A stretch of 64,000 bases of DNA from Neisseria mucosa (GCF_003044445.1 NZ_POWX01000001.1:124001-188000), one strand, 5' to 3'. Positions 15,789 through 24,533 are shown, counted from the stretch's first letter. The notes: a model not told the origin generated them from the sequence alone. Numbers and translations are program-made.

Positions 15789-16346
15789 TTAAATCGCCAT
15801 CAAATCTTCTTCTTTGGCAGCCAGCGTTTTGTCGGCTTCGGCGATGTATTTGTCGGTCAGTTTTTGAACCGCCTCTTCGCCGCGACGTGCCTCGTCTTCG
15901 GAAATTTCTTTGTCTTTCAAGAGTTTTTTGATGTGGTCGTTTGCATCGCGGCGTACATTGCGGATGGACACGCGCCCTTCTTCCGCTTCGCTGCGTACGA
16001 CTTTAATCAAATCTTTACGGCGCTCTTCGGTCAGCATAGGCATAGGTACGCGGATCAAATCGCCGACGGCTGCCGGGTTCAGACCCAAGTTTGAATCGCG
16101 GATGGCTTTCTCGACTTTCGCCGCCATATTGCTTTCAAAAGGTTTCACGCCGATAGTGCGCGCGTCCAGAAGCGTCACGTTGGCAACTTGGCTGACCGGA
16201 ACCATGCTGCCCCAGTATTCGACTTCCACTTGGTCCAACAGACCGGTATGCGCACGGCCGGTACGCACTTTCGCCAAATTCTCTTTCAGCACTTCTACCG
16301 AGCGCTGCATTTTGCTTTCCGCTGTTTTTTGAATATCGTTAATCAT
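15789..16346 (-). CDS. frr: Ribosome recycling factor
   Basis: A 185-residue protein that splits post-termination ribosomes with EF-G. It is the usual two-domain, tRNA-shaped RRF: a long three-helix bundle with the conserved KVRTGRAHTGLLDQVEVEYWGS segment near residues 26-50 and RIPMPMLTEERRKDL-like sequence near 110-125 (here RVPMPMLTEERRK). It is the first gene of the cluster. pyrH, its common neighbour, is not upstream; a repeat-bearing gap and terC are. Confidence 0.97.
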   Translation of the reverse strand: MINDIQKTAESKMQRSVEVLKENLAKVRTGRAHTGLLDQVEVEYWGSMVPVSQVANVTLLDARTIGVKPFESNMAAKVEKAIRDSNLGLNPAAVGDLIRVPMPMLTEERRKDLIKVVRSEAEEGRVSIRNVRRDANDHIKKLLKDKEISEDEARRGEEAVQKLTDKYIAEADKTLAAKEEDLMAI

Positions 16347-16540
16347 TTTATGCTTTCAAATAAGATACTGAATTTAAAACCTCGCCCGGACGCATAACCA
16401 TCCGAACGGCAATCAAGCTGTTAACTGCGCATAGTACCGTCATTCGGCGATTCCGACAAGGCAGGGGCGGTTTTGAGCTTTGTTTCTTAACTGATATTTA
16501 AATGCCGTTACAAATGGGATGCATAGGGGGCTGCGTCAGC

Positions 16541-16586
16541 AAAAAAGGTCGTCTGAAAACGGTTTTTCCGCTTTCAGACGACCTCC
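16541..16586. terminator. DUS hairpin downstream of terC
   Basis: AAAAAAGGTCGTCTGAAAACGG and a complementary arm CCGCTTTCAGACGACCT. It lies 15 bp after the terC stop and would insulate frr from terC transcription. Confidence 0.65.
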
Positions 16587-16601
16587 CTTTATCCGCCAAA
16601 C

Positions 16602-17570
16602 TTATTTCTGCTGCTGACGCGTGTACACCAGCGAAGTGAGGATGGATGCGCCCAGTGCGCCGAAGACGACGGAGAGGGAAATGGAGATGGGGATGTGCAC
16701 CCAGTGCATAATCAGCATTTTGATGCCGATGAAACTCAAGACGAAGGCGAGGCCGTATTTGAGGAAGATGAAACGGTCGGCGACATCGGCAAGCAGGAAA
16801 TACATGGCACGCAGCCCGAGTATGGCGAAGATGTTGGAAGTGAGAACGATGAAAGGGTCGGTGGTTACGGCGAAGACGGCGGGAATGCTGTCCACGGCGA
16901 AGATGACGTCGCTCAACTCTACCATGATGAGGACGAGCAAAAGCGGGGTGGCGATGCGCTTGCCGTTTTCGACGGTAAAGAATTTTTCGCCTTCAAACTG
17001 ATGGCTGACGGGGATGACTTTTTTAAGCCAGCCCAAAATCTTGTTTTGCGAGAGGTCCTCTTCTTCGGATTCCGGTTTCATCATATGGATGCCGGTATAA
17101 ACGAGGAATGCACCGAAAATGTAGAGAATCCATTCGAACCGCTGCACCAGTGCCGCGCCGATGAAAATCATAATGGCACGCAGGACGATGGCGCCGAACA
17201 CGCCGTAAAGAAGGACGCGGTGCTGGTATTTCGGAGAAACTTTGAAGTAACCAAAAATCATCAGGAAAACAAAGATGTTGTCAACGGCAAGGGATTTTTC
17301 GAGGATGTAGCCGGTGAAAAATTCGAGGGTTTTTTCTTTGGCAACAACGGCGCCGTAAAGGGGGTTGCCTGCCAGCTCGAAATAGAGCCAGCCTGCGAAG
17401 GCGCAGGATACGGCGACCCAGACGCAGCTCCAGGCGACGGCTTCTTTGACGCTGACTTTATGCGCACCGCTTTTTTTAAGCGAGAGCATGTCGATGATGA
17501 TCATAATGAAAACGGCGGCGAAGAACACGCCGTAGAAAAGGGGCGAGCCGACGGAAGGGTGTTCGGTCAT
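16602..17570 (-). CDS. TerC/Alx family integral membrane protein
   Basis: A 322-residue protein with about nine TM helices, all of it within the TerC family. The conserved acidic motifs are EKSLAVDNIFVFLMIF (about residues 91-106) and ELSDVIFAVDSIPAVFAV (about 218-235), whose Asp residues are thought to bind metal. E. coli Alx/TerC homologues export manganese and help metallate exported enzymes. No yybP-ykoY-type leader is obvious upstream; the 79-bp gap to the CopD-like gene holds an inverted DUS. The substrate is inferred from the family only. Confidence 0.9.
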   Translation of the reverse strand: MTEHPSVGSPLFYGVFFAAVFIMIIIDMLSLKKSGAHKVSVKEAVAWSCVWVAVSCAFAGWLYFELAGNPLYGAVVAKEKTLEFFTGYILEKSLAVDNIFVFLMIFGYFKVSPKYQHRVLLYGVFGAIVLRAIMIFIGAALVQRFEWILYIFGAFLVYTGIHMMKPESEEEDLSQNKILGWLKKVIPVSHQFEGEKFFTVENGKRIATPLLLVLIMVELSDVIFAVDSIPAVFAVTTDPFIVLTSNIFAILGLRAMYFLLADVADRFIFLKYGLAFVLSFIGIKMLIMHWVHIPISISLSVVFGALGASILTSLVYTRQQQK

Positions 17571-17609
17571 GTATTCGGATTCCTTGTGATGAGGTGGTTG
17601 GATGGCGGC

Positions 17610-17644
17610 TTTTCAGACGACCTGTCGGGAAAGGTCGTCTGAAA
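17610..17644. terminator. DUS hairpin between the CopD-like gene and terC
   Basis: TTTTCAGACGACCT and AGGTCGTCTGAAA with a 7-9 base loop, 6 bp after the CopD-like stop. Confidence 0.5.
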
Positions 17645-17649
17645 CAGGC

Positions 17650-18099
17650 TTACCAAGACAAATAAAACATGGCTTTGGCGAAAAATACGATAAACAGCAT
17701 ATGGGAAAACACGACGGCGTGGATGTATTTGGACCAGCCGACGGTCAGGGTGTGCCGCGCCATTTTGACGACGGCGATGGCGAAATGGACGAGGACGCTG
17801 ACTGCCAACAGGATTTTGAGGGTGAGGAGCGTGCCGAGTGAGGTGGCGAAGGGTTCACTCAAAAAGGGCAGGTAGCGGTTGAATGCCATGACGATGCCGC
17901 TGATGAAAAGCGTAATGACGACGGGCGGCATAACACGGACGGCGCGGTGGGACATGGCGCGTTCGACTTCGCGGCGCGATTCGCGCGAGACGCGGCCGGT
18001 GTGCATGACGGACAAGACCAGCATTTCGAAAAATACGCCGCCGACAAAGGCAATGGCGCAAAAAAGATGGATGATGTGGGCGATGGCGTAGAGACTCAT
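17650..18099 (-). CDS. CopD-like four-helix membrane protein
   Basis: A 149-residue protein with four predicted TM helices. Histidines at the membrane edges (AIAHIIHLFCAIAFVGG at the N-terminus, SHRAVR, VHFAIAVVKMARH, HAVVFSHMLF) are typical of small CopD / YhhN-like haem- or copper-associated proteins. In this family they are annotated as copper resistance D domain proteins, but the biochemistry is poorly established. It is co-directional with terC and the FUSC gene. The start ATG is the only one in frame near the first helix. Confidence 0.7.
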   Translation of the reverse strand: MSLYAIAHIIHLFCAIAFVGGVFFEMLVLSVMHTGRVSRESRREVERAMSHRAVRVMPPVVITLFISGIVMAFNRYLPFLSEPFATSLGTLLTLKILLAVSVLVHFAIAVVKMARHTLTVGWSKYIHAVVFSHMLFIVFFAKAMFYLSW

Positions 18100-18153
18100 G
18101 ACCGTGTTCCAAGTGGGATATTCGGGTGAAATTGTATCATCAGTCGGACGTTT

Positions 18154-19299
18154 TCAGACGACCTCTTCTTCCAAATCGCCTTTGCGGGTTTCGCGCAGGT
18201 GTTCGAGCAGGCGTTGGAGTTCGTGTTTGTCCAGCCACTTGCGGCGGCTGCGTTGCAGGAGGATGACGAGCGCGGAGATTTCGTTGCGCATATTGGTGCT
18301 GAGCCAGAGGAAGCCTTGCCATTCGTAATGGAGGCGGGCGGCGAGTTTGCCCAGCTCGGGATTGATGGAGGTGTCGATGCGGATGCGGCGGGCGTAGTGG
18401 CCTTTGATGAGGCGGACGGTCAGGCGCAGGTCGCGTTGGAGGCGGTTGAAATGGCGGTCGAGCAGGCGGATTTCGTGTTCGTTGAGGGTGGGGGCTTGCA
18501 GCTTGGCGGCAGTGGTGAGGAGCAGCTCGGTGGTGTTGACGATTTTGCGGTGGGCGTGCTGCATGGCTTCCATCATGGCGGGGCTGATGTGGCTTTCGCC
18601 TGAGGTGGCGGCGAGGTGGCTGCGGCTTTTGACCATGCGGGCGTTGATTTGGCGCATTTTGACCATGTTTTGCTCCAGCCGCTCGCGGGTCATGCGTTTG
18701 CCGTTGCTGATTTCGGCAATCATTTTGCCGCATTCGGTCAGGTTGTCGGCAAGCATGAACCGCCACATGAGCGTGGAGCGCAGGGGGAGGAGTTTGGCGG
18801 AGACGATGGCGATGGCGGCGCCGATGAGAACGTTCATGGCACGCATAAGGCCGCTGTCGAGCCAGTTGTTGCTGTTGTCGCCGATGAGCATGCACATGGT
18901 CAGTCCGGCAAGCATGGGGACGTAGCCGTTTTTGCCGACCGCTGCCCAACCTGCGGCTGCGCTGGCGGTGCCGACGGTCAGGTAAAAGAGAATGCCGCCG
19001 TGGAAGTAGTGTTGGTTGAGCCACAACAGGGTCAAACCCGCGCCCAAGCCGATGACGGTGCCGAGCATACGTTCGACGGCTTTGGAGTAAATCGCGCCTT
19101 GAAATTGGAGCATGCCGAGTACGACGAATACGGTCATGCCTATCCATTCGCCGTGTTGGAGGTGGAGGAGTTTGGCGAGCAGGGTAGAGAACAGTACGGC
19201 AAGTCCGAGCCGGACGGCGTGTATGAGGCGGCGGTAGCGGTAGCGTTCGTAGGAGTTGAGCCAACGTTTGACGAAGCGTTCGCGTTGTGAGGCGTTCAT
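18154..19299 (-). CDS. FUSC-family transporter (aromatic acid exporter-like)
   Basis: A 381-residue protein. The N-terminal half has six TM helices typical of the fusaric acid resistance/YccS-type module (IHAVRLGLAVLFSTLLAKLL, GEWIGMTVFVVLGMLQFQGAIYSKAVERMLGTVIGLGAG). The C-terminal half is soluble and helical and rich in R, E and L. The AVERMLGTVIGLGAG segment is a family hallmark. Members export aromatic acids or other organic anions; the substrate here cannot be read from sequence. The C-terminal codons overlap a DUS (DLEEEVV, then the stop), showing how DUS sits at gene ends. Confidence 0.85.
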   Translation of the reverse strand: MNASQRERFVKRWLNSYERYRYRRLIHAVRLGLAVLFSTLLAKLLHLQHGEWIGMTVFVVLGMLQFQGAIYSKAVERMLGTVIGLGAGLTLLWLNQHYFHGGILFYLTVGTASAAAGWAAVGKNGYVPMLAGLTMCMLIGDNSNNWLDSGLMRAMNVLIGAAIAIVSAKLLPLRSTLMWRFMLADNLTECGKMIAEISNGKRMTRERLEQNMVKMRQINARMVKSRSHLAATSGESHISPAMMEAMQHAHRKIVNTTELLLTTAAKLQAPTLNEHEIRLLDRHFNRLQRDLRLTVRLIKGHYARRIRIDTSINPELGKLAARLHYEWQGFLWLSTNMRNEISALVILLQRSRRKWLDKHELQRLLEHLRETRKGDLEEEVV

Positions 19300-19381
19300 G
19301 ATTGGGGCTATCTTGTTGAGATTTTTGGGTTTATCGGGCGATATTGTAACGGGAATCAGGCAATACGGACAGGATGGAAGG

Positions 19382-19424
19382 CAAGGTCGTCTAAAACCCC
19401 CAATACTGCTTTCAGACGACCTTT
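19382..19424. terminator. Imperfect DUS hairpin after phrB
   Basis: The left arm AAGGTCGTCTAAAA carries a G-to-A change in the uptake core. It pairs with TTTCAGACGACCTTT overlapping the phrB stop. Confidence 0.55.
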
Positions 19425-20706
19425 AAGGCGCGACGACGGGCGGCGGATAGCCGTGTGCGTCAATTTCAGACGAGGCGAGCCACGGGGTATGGACGAGATT
19501 GACAGGTAAGTGCGCCAATTCGGGGATGTGGCGGCGGACGAATGTGCCGTCCGGATCAAGCCGGCGGGCGGTTTGGATAATATCGATGGAACGTCGGCGG
19601 GCATTTCGGGCGGCGGTTTGCCAATTGCCCTCGTTCAGCGCAGGATCAAAATCGGTTTGCTGCGCGGCGAACCAGGCGATGCCGTGTTCGGACGGCTGAT
19701 GCAGGACGCCACACAAAAATTCTGCCGTCAGGGAACGCAGAGCGGGATGCAGCCAGCCGCTCAATTTCAGGCTGCGCATGGCGGCATCGATAAGCGGGAA
19801 ACCTGTTTCCCCCTGCCGCCAGCGTTCCGTCAGGTCGTCTGAAAACGGCGCAGATTCGGCAGCAGATTCAGGCTCGATGCGGGCGCGGTGGTAAGCAAGC
19901 TGCTGATAGAAATCGCGCCGAATCAAGTTGTCCAACCAAGCATCTGCACCCTGCCCTGCGGCTTCTGCCGCCAACACGCGCGGCGAAATGCAGCCTGCGC
20001 TCAAATACGCGCTCAAGCGGCTGGTGCCTTTTCTGGCAGGGAAATCCTTCATAATCGGATAAAACCCGATATTTTCTTCAAACTGCCGCCATTGTTTGTC
20101 CGCTTCATCTTCTCCGCCGCGCTGCGCAGAAACCATATCCTGCTGCCCGTTCCACGCAGGAAATGACGGCATTTCAACAGAGGCCGTCTGAAAAATTTCA
20201 GTGTGTCCGCCTCCCGCATCCCGCCCGCCGAACCGCTGCCGAAACAAAGCCAGCCACGCTTCTTTATAATGCGGGAAGTCGGTATAAGGCGCGCCGTGAC
20301 TGCCCATGATGTCTGCCTTGGCGAATATGACACGGTCGTTAACACGCTCGAACGCAACGCCTTGTTCATCCAAAATCCGCCAAATGCGGTTATCTTGCCC
20401 GATTTCAGACGACGTATAGGCTTCGTCTGCAATTACGGTCTGAACATTCAACCGCGCCGCCAAAGCAGGCAATTCTTCCACACGGTTCACCGCATACAAA
20501 GCCACGCCGCGCGCCGCCAGCGAGCCATGCAAAGCCGCCGCCGCCTGATAATGAAACCAATCCTGACGCGGATTGGGGATTTCAGACGACCCCTGCGCCA
20601 CCCACACGCCTGCCACAGGCAATCCCCGCTTCACGGCGGCGGACAACGCGGCGTTGTCGCGTATGCGCAGGTTGCGGCGGAACCAGACCAATGTATGTGC
20701 TTGCAT
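19423..20706 (-). CDS. phrB: Deoxyribodipyrimidine photolyase
   Basis: A 427-residue class I photolyase. The N-terminal Rossmann antenna domain is MQAHTLVWFRRNLRIRDN. The C-terminal FAD domain carries TSRLSAYLSAGCISPR, WRQGETGFPLIDAAMRSL and the WLHPALR / QTDFDPALNEGNWQ blocks that hold FAD and the Trp relay. It repairs pyrimidine dimers with blue light. The ATG at 20706 starts right at the antenna domain; 58 extra upstream codons are unconserved and pass through a DUS. The gene contains several DUS, one of them (20181-20192) in the canonical AGGCCGTCTGAA dialect. Confidence 0.95.
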   Translation of the reverse strand: MQAHTLVWFRRNLRIRDNAALSAAVKRGLPVAGVWVAQGSSEIPNPRQDWFHYQAAAALHGSLAARGVALYAVNRVEELPALAARLNVQTVIADEAYTSSEIGQDNRIWRILDEQGVAFERVNDRVIFAKADIMGSHGAPYTDFPHYKEAWLALFRQRFGGRDAGGGHTEIFQTASVEMPSFPAWNGQQDMVSAQRGGEDEADKQWRQFEENIGFYPIMKDFPARKGTSRLSAYLSAGCISPRVLAAEAAGQGADAWLDNLIRRDFYQQLAYHRARIEPESAAESAPFSDDLTERWRQGETGFPLIDAAMRSLKLSGWLHPALRSLTAEFLCGVLHQPSEHGIAWFAAQQTDFDPALNEGNWQTAARNARRRSIDIIQTARRLDPDGTFVRRHIPELAHLPVNLVHTPWLASSEIDAHGYPPPVVAP

Positions 20707-20830
20707 GGCTATGTCGTCTGAAAGGGATAAGGCGTTTGATTTTAGCAGAAATTTTGCGAGGACAAGGCGGACGGTTTTCAGACGGCCTTTAGGCAGATAA
20801 CAGATGAAATGGATTCGGAATAACGCAGCT

Positions 20831-20980
20831 ATAGCAAACATACTTAACTTTAAATCCGGCATGCCATCAAATTCCGTCATTCCCGCGCAGGCGTGAATCC
20901 ATCTTAAAACTTGAGAAACCTTGATTTGAAAAACAGTTTCTGAGTTTCAAAAATGGATTCCCGCCTGCGCGGGAATGACG
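20831..20980. repeat. dRS3-bounded mosaic repeat (NIME) with extended flank
   Basis: dRS3 arms ATTCCCGCGCAGGCGTGAAT (20880-20899) and ATTCCCGCCTGCGCGGGAAT (20957-20976) bound a ~57-bp core with TTGAGAAACCTTGATTTG. The core, and about 45 bp left of the first arm, recur in inverted orientation at 63814-63967. It lies in the 536-bp gap between phrB and proB, which also holds an AG-type DUS at 20778 and a gene remnant. Confidence 0.85.
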
Positions 20981-21011
20981 AAAACCGATAATTTGCGTAT
21001 CGAAAATAAAG

Positions 21012-21218
21012 TCATTTAGCTAAATGTTCATCCACTATCGTTTTAACCGGGTTCGAAGCGGCAAATCGAATTTCCAAAGCCGACATTTCATCGTCGTGAA
21101 GAAGCAGGGAAAACCTCAACCTCTCCACCGAATACGGATATCCGGCCTGCAATCTGAATTTGTCTGCCCAAACAAACCAAAGGTCGTCTGAAACCGCATT
21201 TTTGAGTTTCAGACGACC
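21012..21218 (-). pseudogene. Open-frame remnant, possible C-terminal gene fragment
   Basis: The minus strand is open for 68 codons before a TGA at 21012. From about 21178 it reads like real protein: LWFVWADKF, then YPYSVERLRFSLLLHDDE, then EIRFAASNPVKTIVDEHLAK. No ATG precedes the readable part; the 5' part is replaced by an inverted DUS pair next to the proB stop. I do not recognise the family. It may be the tail of a deleted gene or a small gene with a GTG/TTG start. Confidence 0.35.
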
Positions 21219-21220
21219 TT
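21179..21220. terminator. DUS hairpin downstream of proB
   Basis: AAAGGTCGTCTGAAACC and GTTTCAGACGACCTT around a short loop, 23 bp past the proB stop on the minus strand. Confidence 0.65.
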
Positions 21221-21242
21221 ATATATTTACTTTTCCCCTTCC

Positions 21243-22367
21243 CTACCCATGCGACGCCATATTGTCGCGGTGGATGAGTTCGTCTTCGTGGGCGTAGCCT
21301 AATTTTTCGGCGATGCGCTCGGACGGGGTTTGCAGGATTTTGGCGGTTTCGCCGCTGCTGTAATTGGTGAGGCCGCGGGCGATTTCTTTGCCGTCAGTAT
21401 CGAGGATGGCGACGAGTTCGCCGCGGTGGAAATGTCCGTCCGTGCGGATGCAGCCGACGGGCAGCAGGCTGGCGTGTTGTTCGGTCAGGGCTTTTGCCGC
21501 GCCGCTATCGACGGTCAGGCTGCCGGCGGTTTGGACGTGTCCGAGCAGCCATTGTTTGCGGGCGGCGACGCGGCTGTGTGCGCTGGTAAAGAGCGTGCCT
21601 ATACTTTCGCCTTGTTTGAGGCGGACGAGGACGTCGGGTTCGCCGCCCCATGCGACGACGGTGGCGGCTCCGCTGAGTGCGGCGCGTTTGGCGGCGGTCA
21701 CTTTGGTGTACATGCCGCCGGTGCCGACGCTGCTGCCCGCGCCGCCCGCCATGCTTTCGAGATCGGGATGGCCGGCTGCGATGGTCGGAATCAGTTTGGC
21801 TTGCGGGTTTTTGCGCGGGTCGCTGTCGTACAGGCCTTTTTGGTCGGTCAAAAGGACGAGGGCGTCGGCTTCGATGAGGTTGGTCACGAGCGCGCCGAGG
21901 GTGTCGTTGTCGCCGAGCTTGATTTCGTCGGTGGTCACGGTGTCGTTTTCGTTGATGACGGGGACGATACCTTTGGACAGCAGGGTTTGCAGGGTACTGC
22001 GGGCGTTGAGGTAGCGGGTGCGGTTGCTCAAATCGTCATGCGTGAGCAGGATTTGGGCGGTGCGGATGCCGTGCGGTGCGAACGCGGCTTCGTAGGCTTG
22101 GGCGATGCCGGTTTGTCCGACGGCGGCGGCGGCTTGCAGCTCGTTGATGGCGGTGGGGCGTTTGCTCCAGCCCAGACGCTTGATGCCTTCGGCGATGGCG
22201 CCGCTGGAAACGAGGACGGTTTGCACGCCTTGTTTGCCCAGTTCGGCGATTTGCGCCGCCCAGCGGTCGAGTGCGGCTTGGTCTATGCCTTTGCCGCCGG
22301 CGGTAACGAGGCTGGAGCCGACTTTGACGACGAGGGTGCGGATGTTGGAAAGGTTTTGCAGGGACAT
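21243..22367 (-). CDS. proB: Glutamate 5-kinase
   Basis: A 374-residue enzyme that phosphorylates glutamate in the first, proline-inhibited step of proline synthesis. The amino-acid kinase domain covers about residues 8-260, with VVKVGSSLVT, NENDTVTTDEI and the phosphate-loop region MAGGAGSSVGTGGMYTK. A PUA domain follows from about 280 to 360 (GSLTVDSGAAKAL, GCIRTDGHF). The length matches E. coli ProB (367). proA is not adjacent in the window. A DUF2818 gene lies upstream on the same strand. Confidence 0.97.
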   Translation of the reverse strand: MSLQNLSNIRTLVVKVGSSLVTAGGKGIDQAALDRWAAQIAELGKQGVQTVLVSSGAIAEGIKRLGWSKRPTAINELQAAAAVGQTGIAQAYEAAFAPHGIRTAQILLTHDDLSNRTRYLNARSTLQTLLSKGIVPVINENDTVTTDEIKLGDNDTLGALVTNLIEADALVLLTDQKGLYDSDPRKNPQAKLIPTIAAGHPDLESMAGGAGSSVGTGGMYTKVTAAKRAALSGAATVVAWGGEPDVLVRLKQGESIGTLFTSAHSRVAARKQWLLGHVQTAGSLTVDSGAAKALTEQHASLLPVGCIRTDGHFHRGELVAILDTDGKEIARGLTNYSSGETAKILQTPSERIAEKLGYAHEDELIHRDNMASHG

Positions 22368-22421
22368 GGTTTTTCTCGTGTATTCGAGGTGGCAGGATAG
22401 GCGGGAGGCCGTCTGAAAAGC

Positions 22422-22721
22422 TTATTCGCGGTTACGCGCGTGCCAGAAATAACGCCATACGAAACAAGGGAAGGCGAATATCAGGTAGAGGCAGACTACG
22501 GTGGCGTAAAACTCCCAGTCTTGATGCTGAACCGCGCCGGCGCGGGATTCGAGGATGTAGGCGAGGATGGCGGTCAGAATGAAACCCGCCGCCAATTCGA
22601 CGAGATGATGCCCGAAATGTTTGCGCTTGAGCGGAAACACGCCGAAAAATTTGGCGGTAACGAAAGGAGCGTTGGCGAAGATGAGTGCCAATACCAAAAG
22701 GATGTACATGGATGCGGTCAT
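22422..22721 (-). CDS. DUF2818 family small membrane protein
   Basis: A 99-residue protein with three hydrophobic helices (about residues 4-22, 40-58, 70-88) and the family's ANAPF and HLVELAAGF motifs. DUF2818 genes in beta-proteobacteria sit directly downstream of nuoN, as here, which hints at a link to complex I, but no function has been shown. A strong intrinsic terminator and a mosaic repeat lie between nuoN and this gene, so it is probably not on the nuo transcript and may run with proB. Confidence 0.8.
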   Translation of the reverse strand: MTASMYILLVLALIFANAPFVTAKFFGVFPLKRKHFGHHLVELAAGFILTAILAYILESRAGAVQHQDWEFYATVVCLYLIFAFPCFVWRYFWHARNRE

Positions 22722-22791
22722 GATGTATGTGTCTTTCTGTTTTCAGACGACCTTTTTAAGGTAAATTCTGATAAAGCTGTTTATTAAACCC

Positions 22792-22920
22792 CGTCATTCC
22801 CGTCCCCGCCCGTGCGGGGACAGGCTCCAGCGAGAATCTAGAACGTAGAATTTAGGAAATTTCTTACCCAATAGGTTTCCGGCTGGACAGCCCTGGATTC
22901 CCGCCTGCGCGGGAATGACG
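22792..22920. repeat. dRS3-bounded mosaic repeat (NIME) between nuoN and DUF2818
   Basis: The left arm is degenerate (GTCATTCCCGTCCCCGCC) and the right arm intact (GATTCCCGCCTGCGCGGGAA). The core has AGAACGTAGAATTTAGGAAA, shared with the copy at 26738-26846, so the two belong to one core family, distinct from the 20.9-kb copy. Confidence 0.8.
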
Positions 22921-23003
22921 ACGGTCGGTTGCCGTATTGAAAACCCAAGTATTGAACAAGAAAAAGGTCGTCTGAAAAAACAATCTTGGGCTGCATATCT
23001 TAA

Positions 23004-23036
23004 CAAAAACGGCAGCCTCTGACATGGCTGCCGTTT
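23004..23036 (-). terminator. Intrinsic terminator of the nuo operon
   Basis: On the minus strand AACGGCAGCC and GGCTGCCGTT pair around an 8-base loop and are followed by TTTG TT. It lies 12 bp after the nuoN stop. It is GC-rich and not DUS-derived, so probably the ancestral operon terminator. Confidence 0.85.
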
Positions 23037-23048
23037 CGGTTCATCGCT

Positions 23049-24524
23049 TTACAAGGTGTTTTCCAAAGCCCTGGCGCACCAGTCAATCACCGTTTGCGGC
23101 ATGATGCCCCACAAAATCAACAAGAACGCGTTGACGCTTAGGAAGAATTTGGCGGCATAGTTGCTGCCTACGGGCTGGTCATGGGTGGCTTCGTCAAAAT
23201 ACATGACTTTGACTACGCGCAGGTAGTAGAACGCGCCGATTAACGACATCACCACGGCGAACACGGCAAGTACGATGTATGTGCTGCCCGCCATGGCGGC
23301 GTTTTGGGCGGTCGATGCGCTCAACAAAGCCTTAATCACGCCGAATTTGGCGTAAAAGCCCATCAGCGGCGGAATACCGGCCATGGAGAACATCGCCAGC
23401 AGCATCAGGAAGGCAAACCAGGCATGGCGTTGGTTCAAACCTGCCAAATCTTTGATTTCTTCACACTCGATATTGTCGGTGGACAATACCATCAATACGC
23501 CGAAACCGACCGCTGCCATCAGCGCGTAAGTAATAGCGTAATACAAACCCGCCGCAAAGCCGACCGCCCCCGCCATAAACGCCAGCAGGATAAAGCCCAT
23601 ATGCGATATGGTGGAATAGGCGAGCATACGTTTGATGTTGGCTTGCATGATGGCGGCAAGGTTACCGATCAAAAGCGATGCCACCGCCAACACGGCGAAC
23701 ATCTGCGACCAGTCGTGATGCACCGTTCCCAAACCGGTAACCAAGATGCGGAAGGCAAAGACGACGGCGGCGATTTTCGGCGCCGTACCGACAAAGGCGG
23801 CGACGGATGTCGGCGCGCCGTGATACACGTCGGGCACCCACATATGAAACGGCACCGCGCCCAGTTTGAACGCCACCGCCACGACGATAAACACCAGCCC
23901 CAGTTTCAACAGCCATTCATTGGCAAGTTCGCTATAAGACGACGCCAAAACAGTGGCGAATTCCAGCGAACCTGTTGCGCCGTACACCATCGAAATGCCG
24001 TAGAGCAGCAGGCCGGAAGCCAGCGCACCCAAGACGAAATATTTGAGCGCGGCTTCGGCGGAGCGGCCGGAATCGCGGCGCAGCGCAATCATGGCGTAAA
24101 GCGACAGCGACAAAAGTTCCAAACCGATATAGGCGGTCAGGAAATGCGCCGCACTCACCATCACGCTCATGCCTAACAGGGCGAACAGCGACAAAGTGTA
24201 AAACTCGCCTTTAAAAATACCGCGGGCCTGATTGTACGGTTTGCTGTAAACAAACAGCCCGAAGGTCAGCCCGTACAGCACCAGCTTGGACAGGCGCGAC
24301 ATACCGTCGGCGATATACATTCCGTGAAACGCCAGCGTACTGCCCTGCTCCCACACCGCCAGCTGCGTAACCGCCACGATAATAACGGTTCCCAAGCTCA
24401 TCAGATGGGTCAGATAGCGGTTTTTATCGCTAATCCACAAATCTGCCAGCAATACGGCAATCAAGAACGCAAACAGCACGATTTCGGGCATGGCAGGCAT
24501 TAAGTTCAAATCAATCAAGTTCAT
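23049..24524 (-). CDS. nuoN: NADH-quinone oxidoreductase subunit N
   Basis: A 491-residue antiporter-like proton-pumping subunit of complex I with about 14 TM helices. The conserved broken-helix and lysine segments are present (KLGAVPFHMWVPDVYHGAPTSVAAFVGTAPK, LAYSTISHMGFILL). ATG at 24524 is preferred (GAGG 7 bases upstream) over an in-frame GTG two codons before it. It lies 9 bp after nuoM. It is the last nuo gene. Confidence 0.97.
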   Translation of the reverse strand: MNLIDLNLMPAMPEIVLFAFLIAVLLADLWISDKNRYLTHLMSLGTVIIVAVTQLAVWEQGSTLAFHGMYIADGMSRLSKLVLYGLTFGLFVYSKPYNQARGIFKGEFYTLSLFALLGMSVMVSAAHFLTAYIGLELLSLSLYAMIALRRDSGRSAEAALKYFVLGALASGLLLYGISMVYGATGSLEFATVLASSYSELANEWLLKLGLVFIVVAVAFKLGAVPFHMWVPDVYHGAPTSVAAFVGTAPKIAAVVFAFRILVTGLGTVHHDWSQMFAVLAVASLLIGNLAAIMQANIKRMLAYSTISHMGFILLAFMAGAVGFAAGLYYAITYALMAAVGFGVLMVLSTDNIECEEIKDLAGLNQRHAWFAFLMLLAMFSMAGIPPLMGFYAKFGVIKALLSASTAQNAAMAGSTYIVLAVFAVVMSLIGAFYYLRVVKVMYFDEATHDQPVGSNYAAKFFLSVNAFLLILWGIMPQTVIDWCARALENTL

Positions 24525-24533
24525 TCGCACACC

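Noticed and set aside
16347..16601. Possible tRNA or small RNA between frr and terC
   Set aside because: No cloverleaf, CCA end or strong stem other than the DUS hairpin; no support for an RNA gene.
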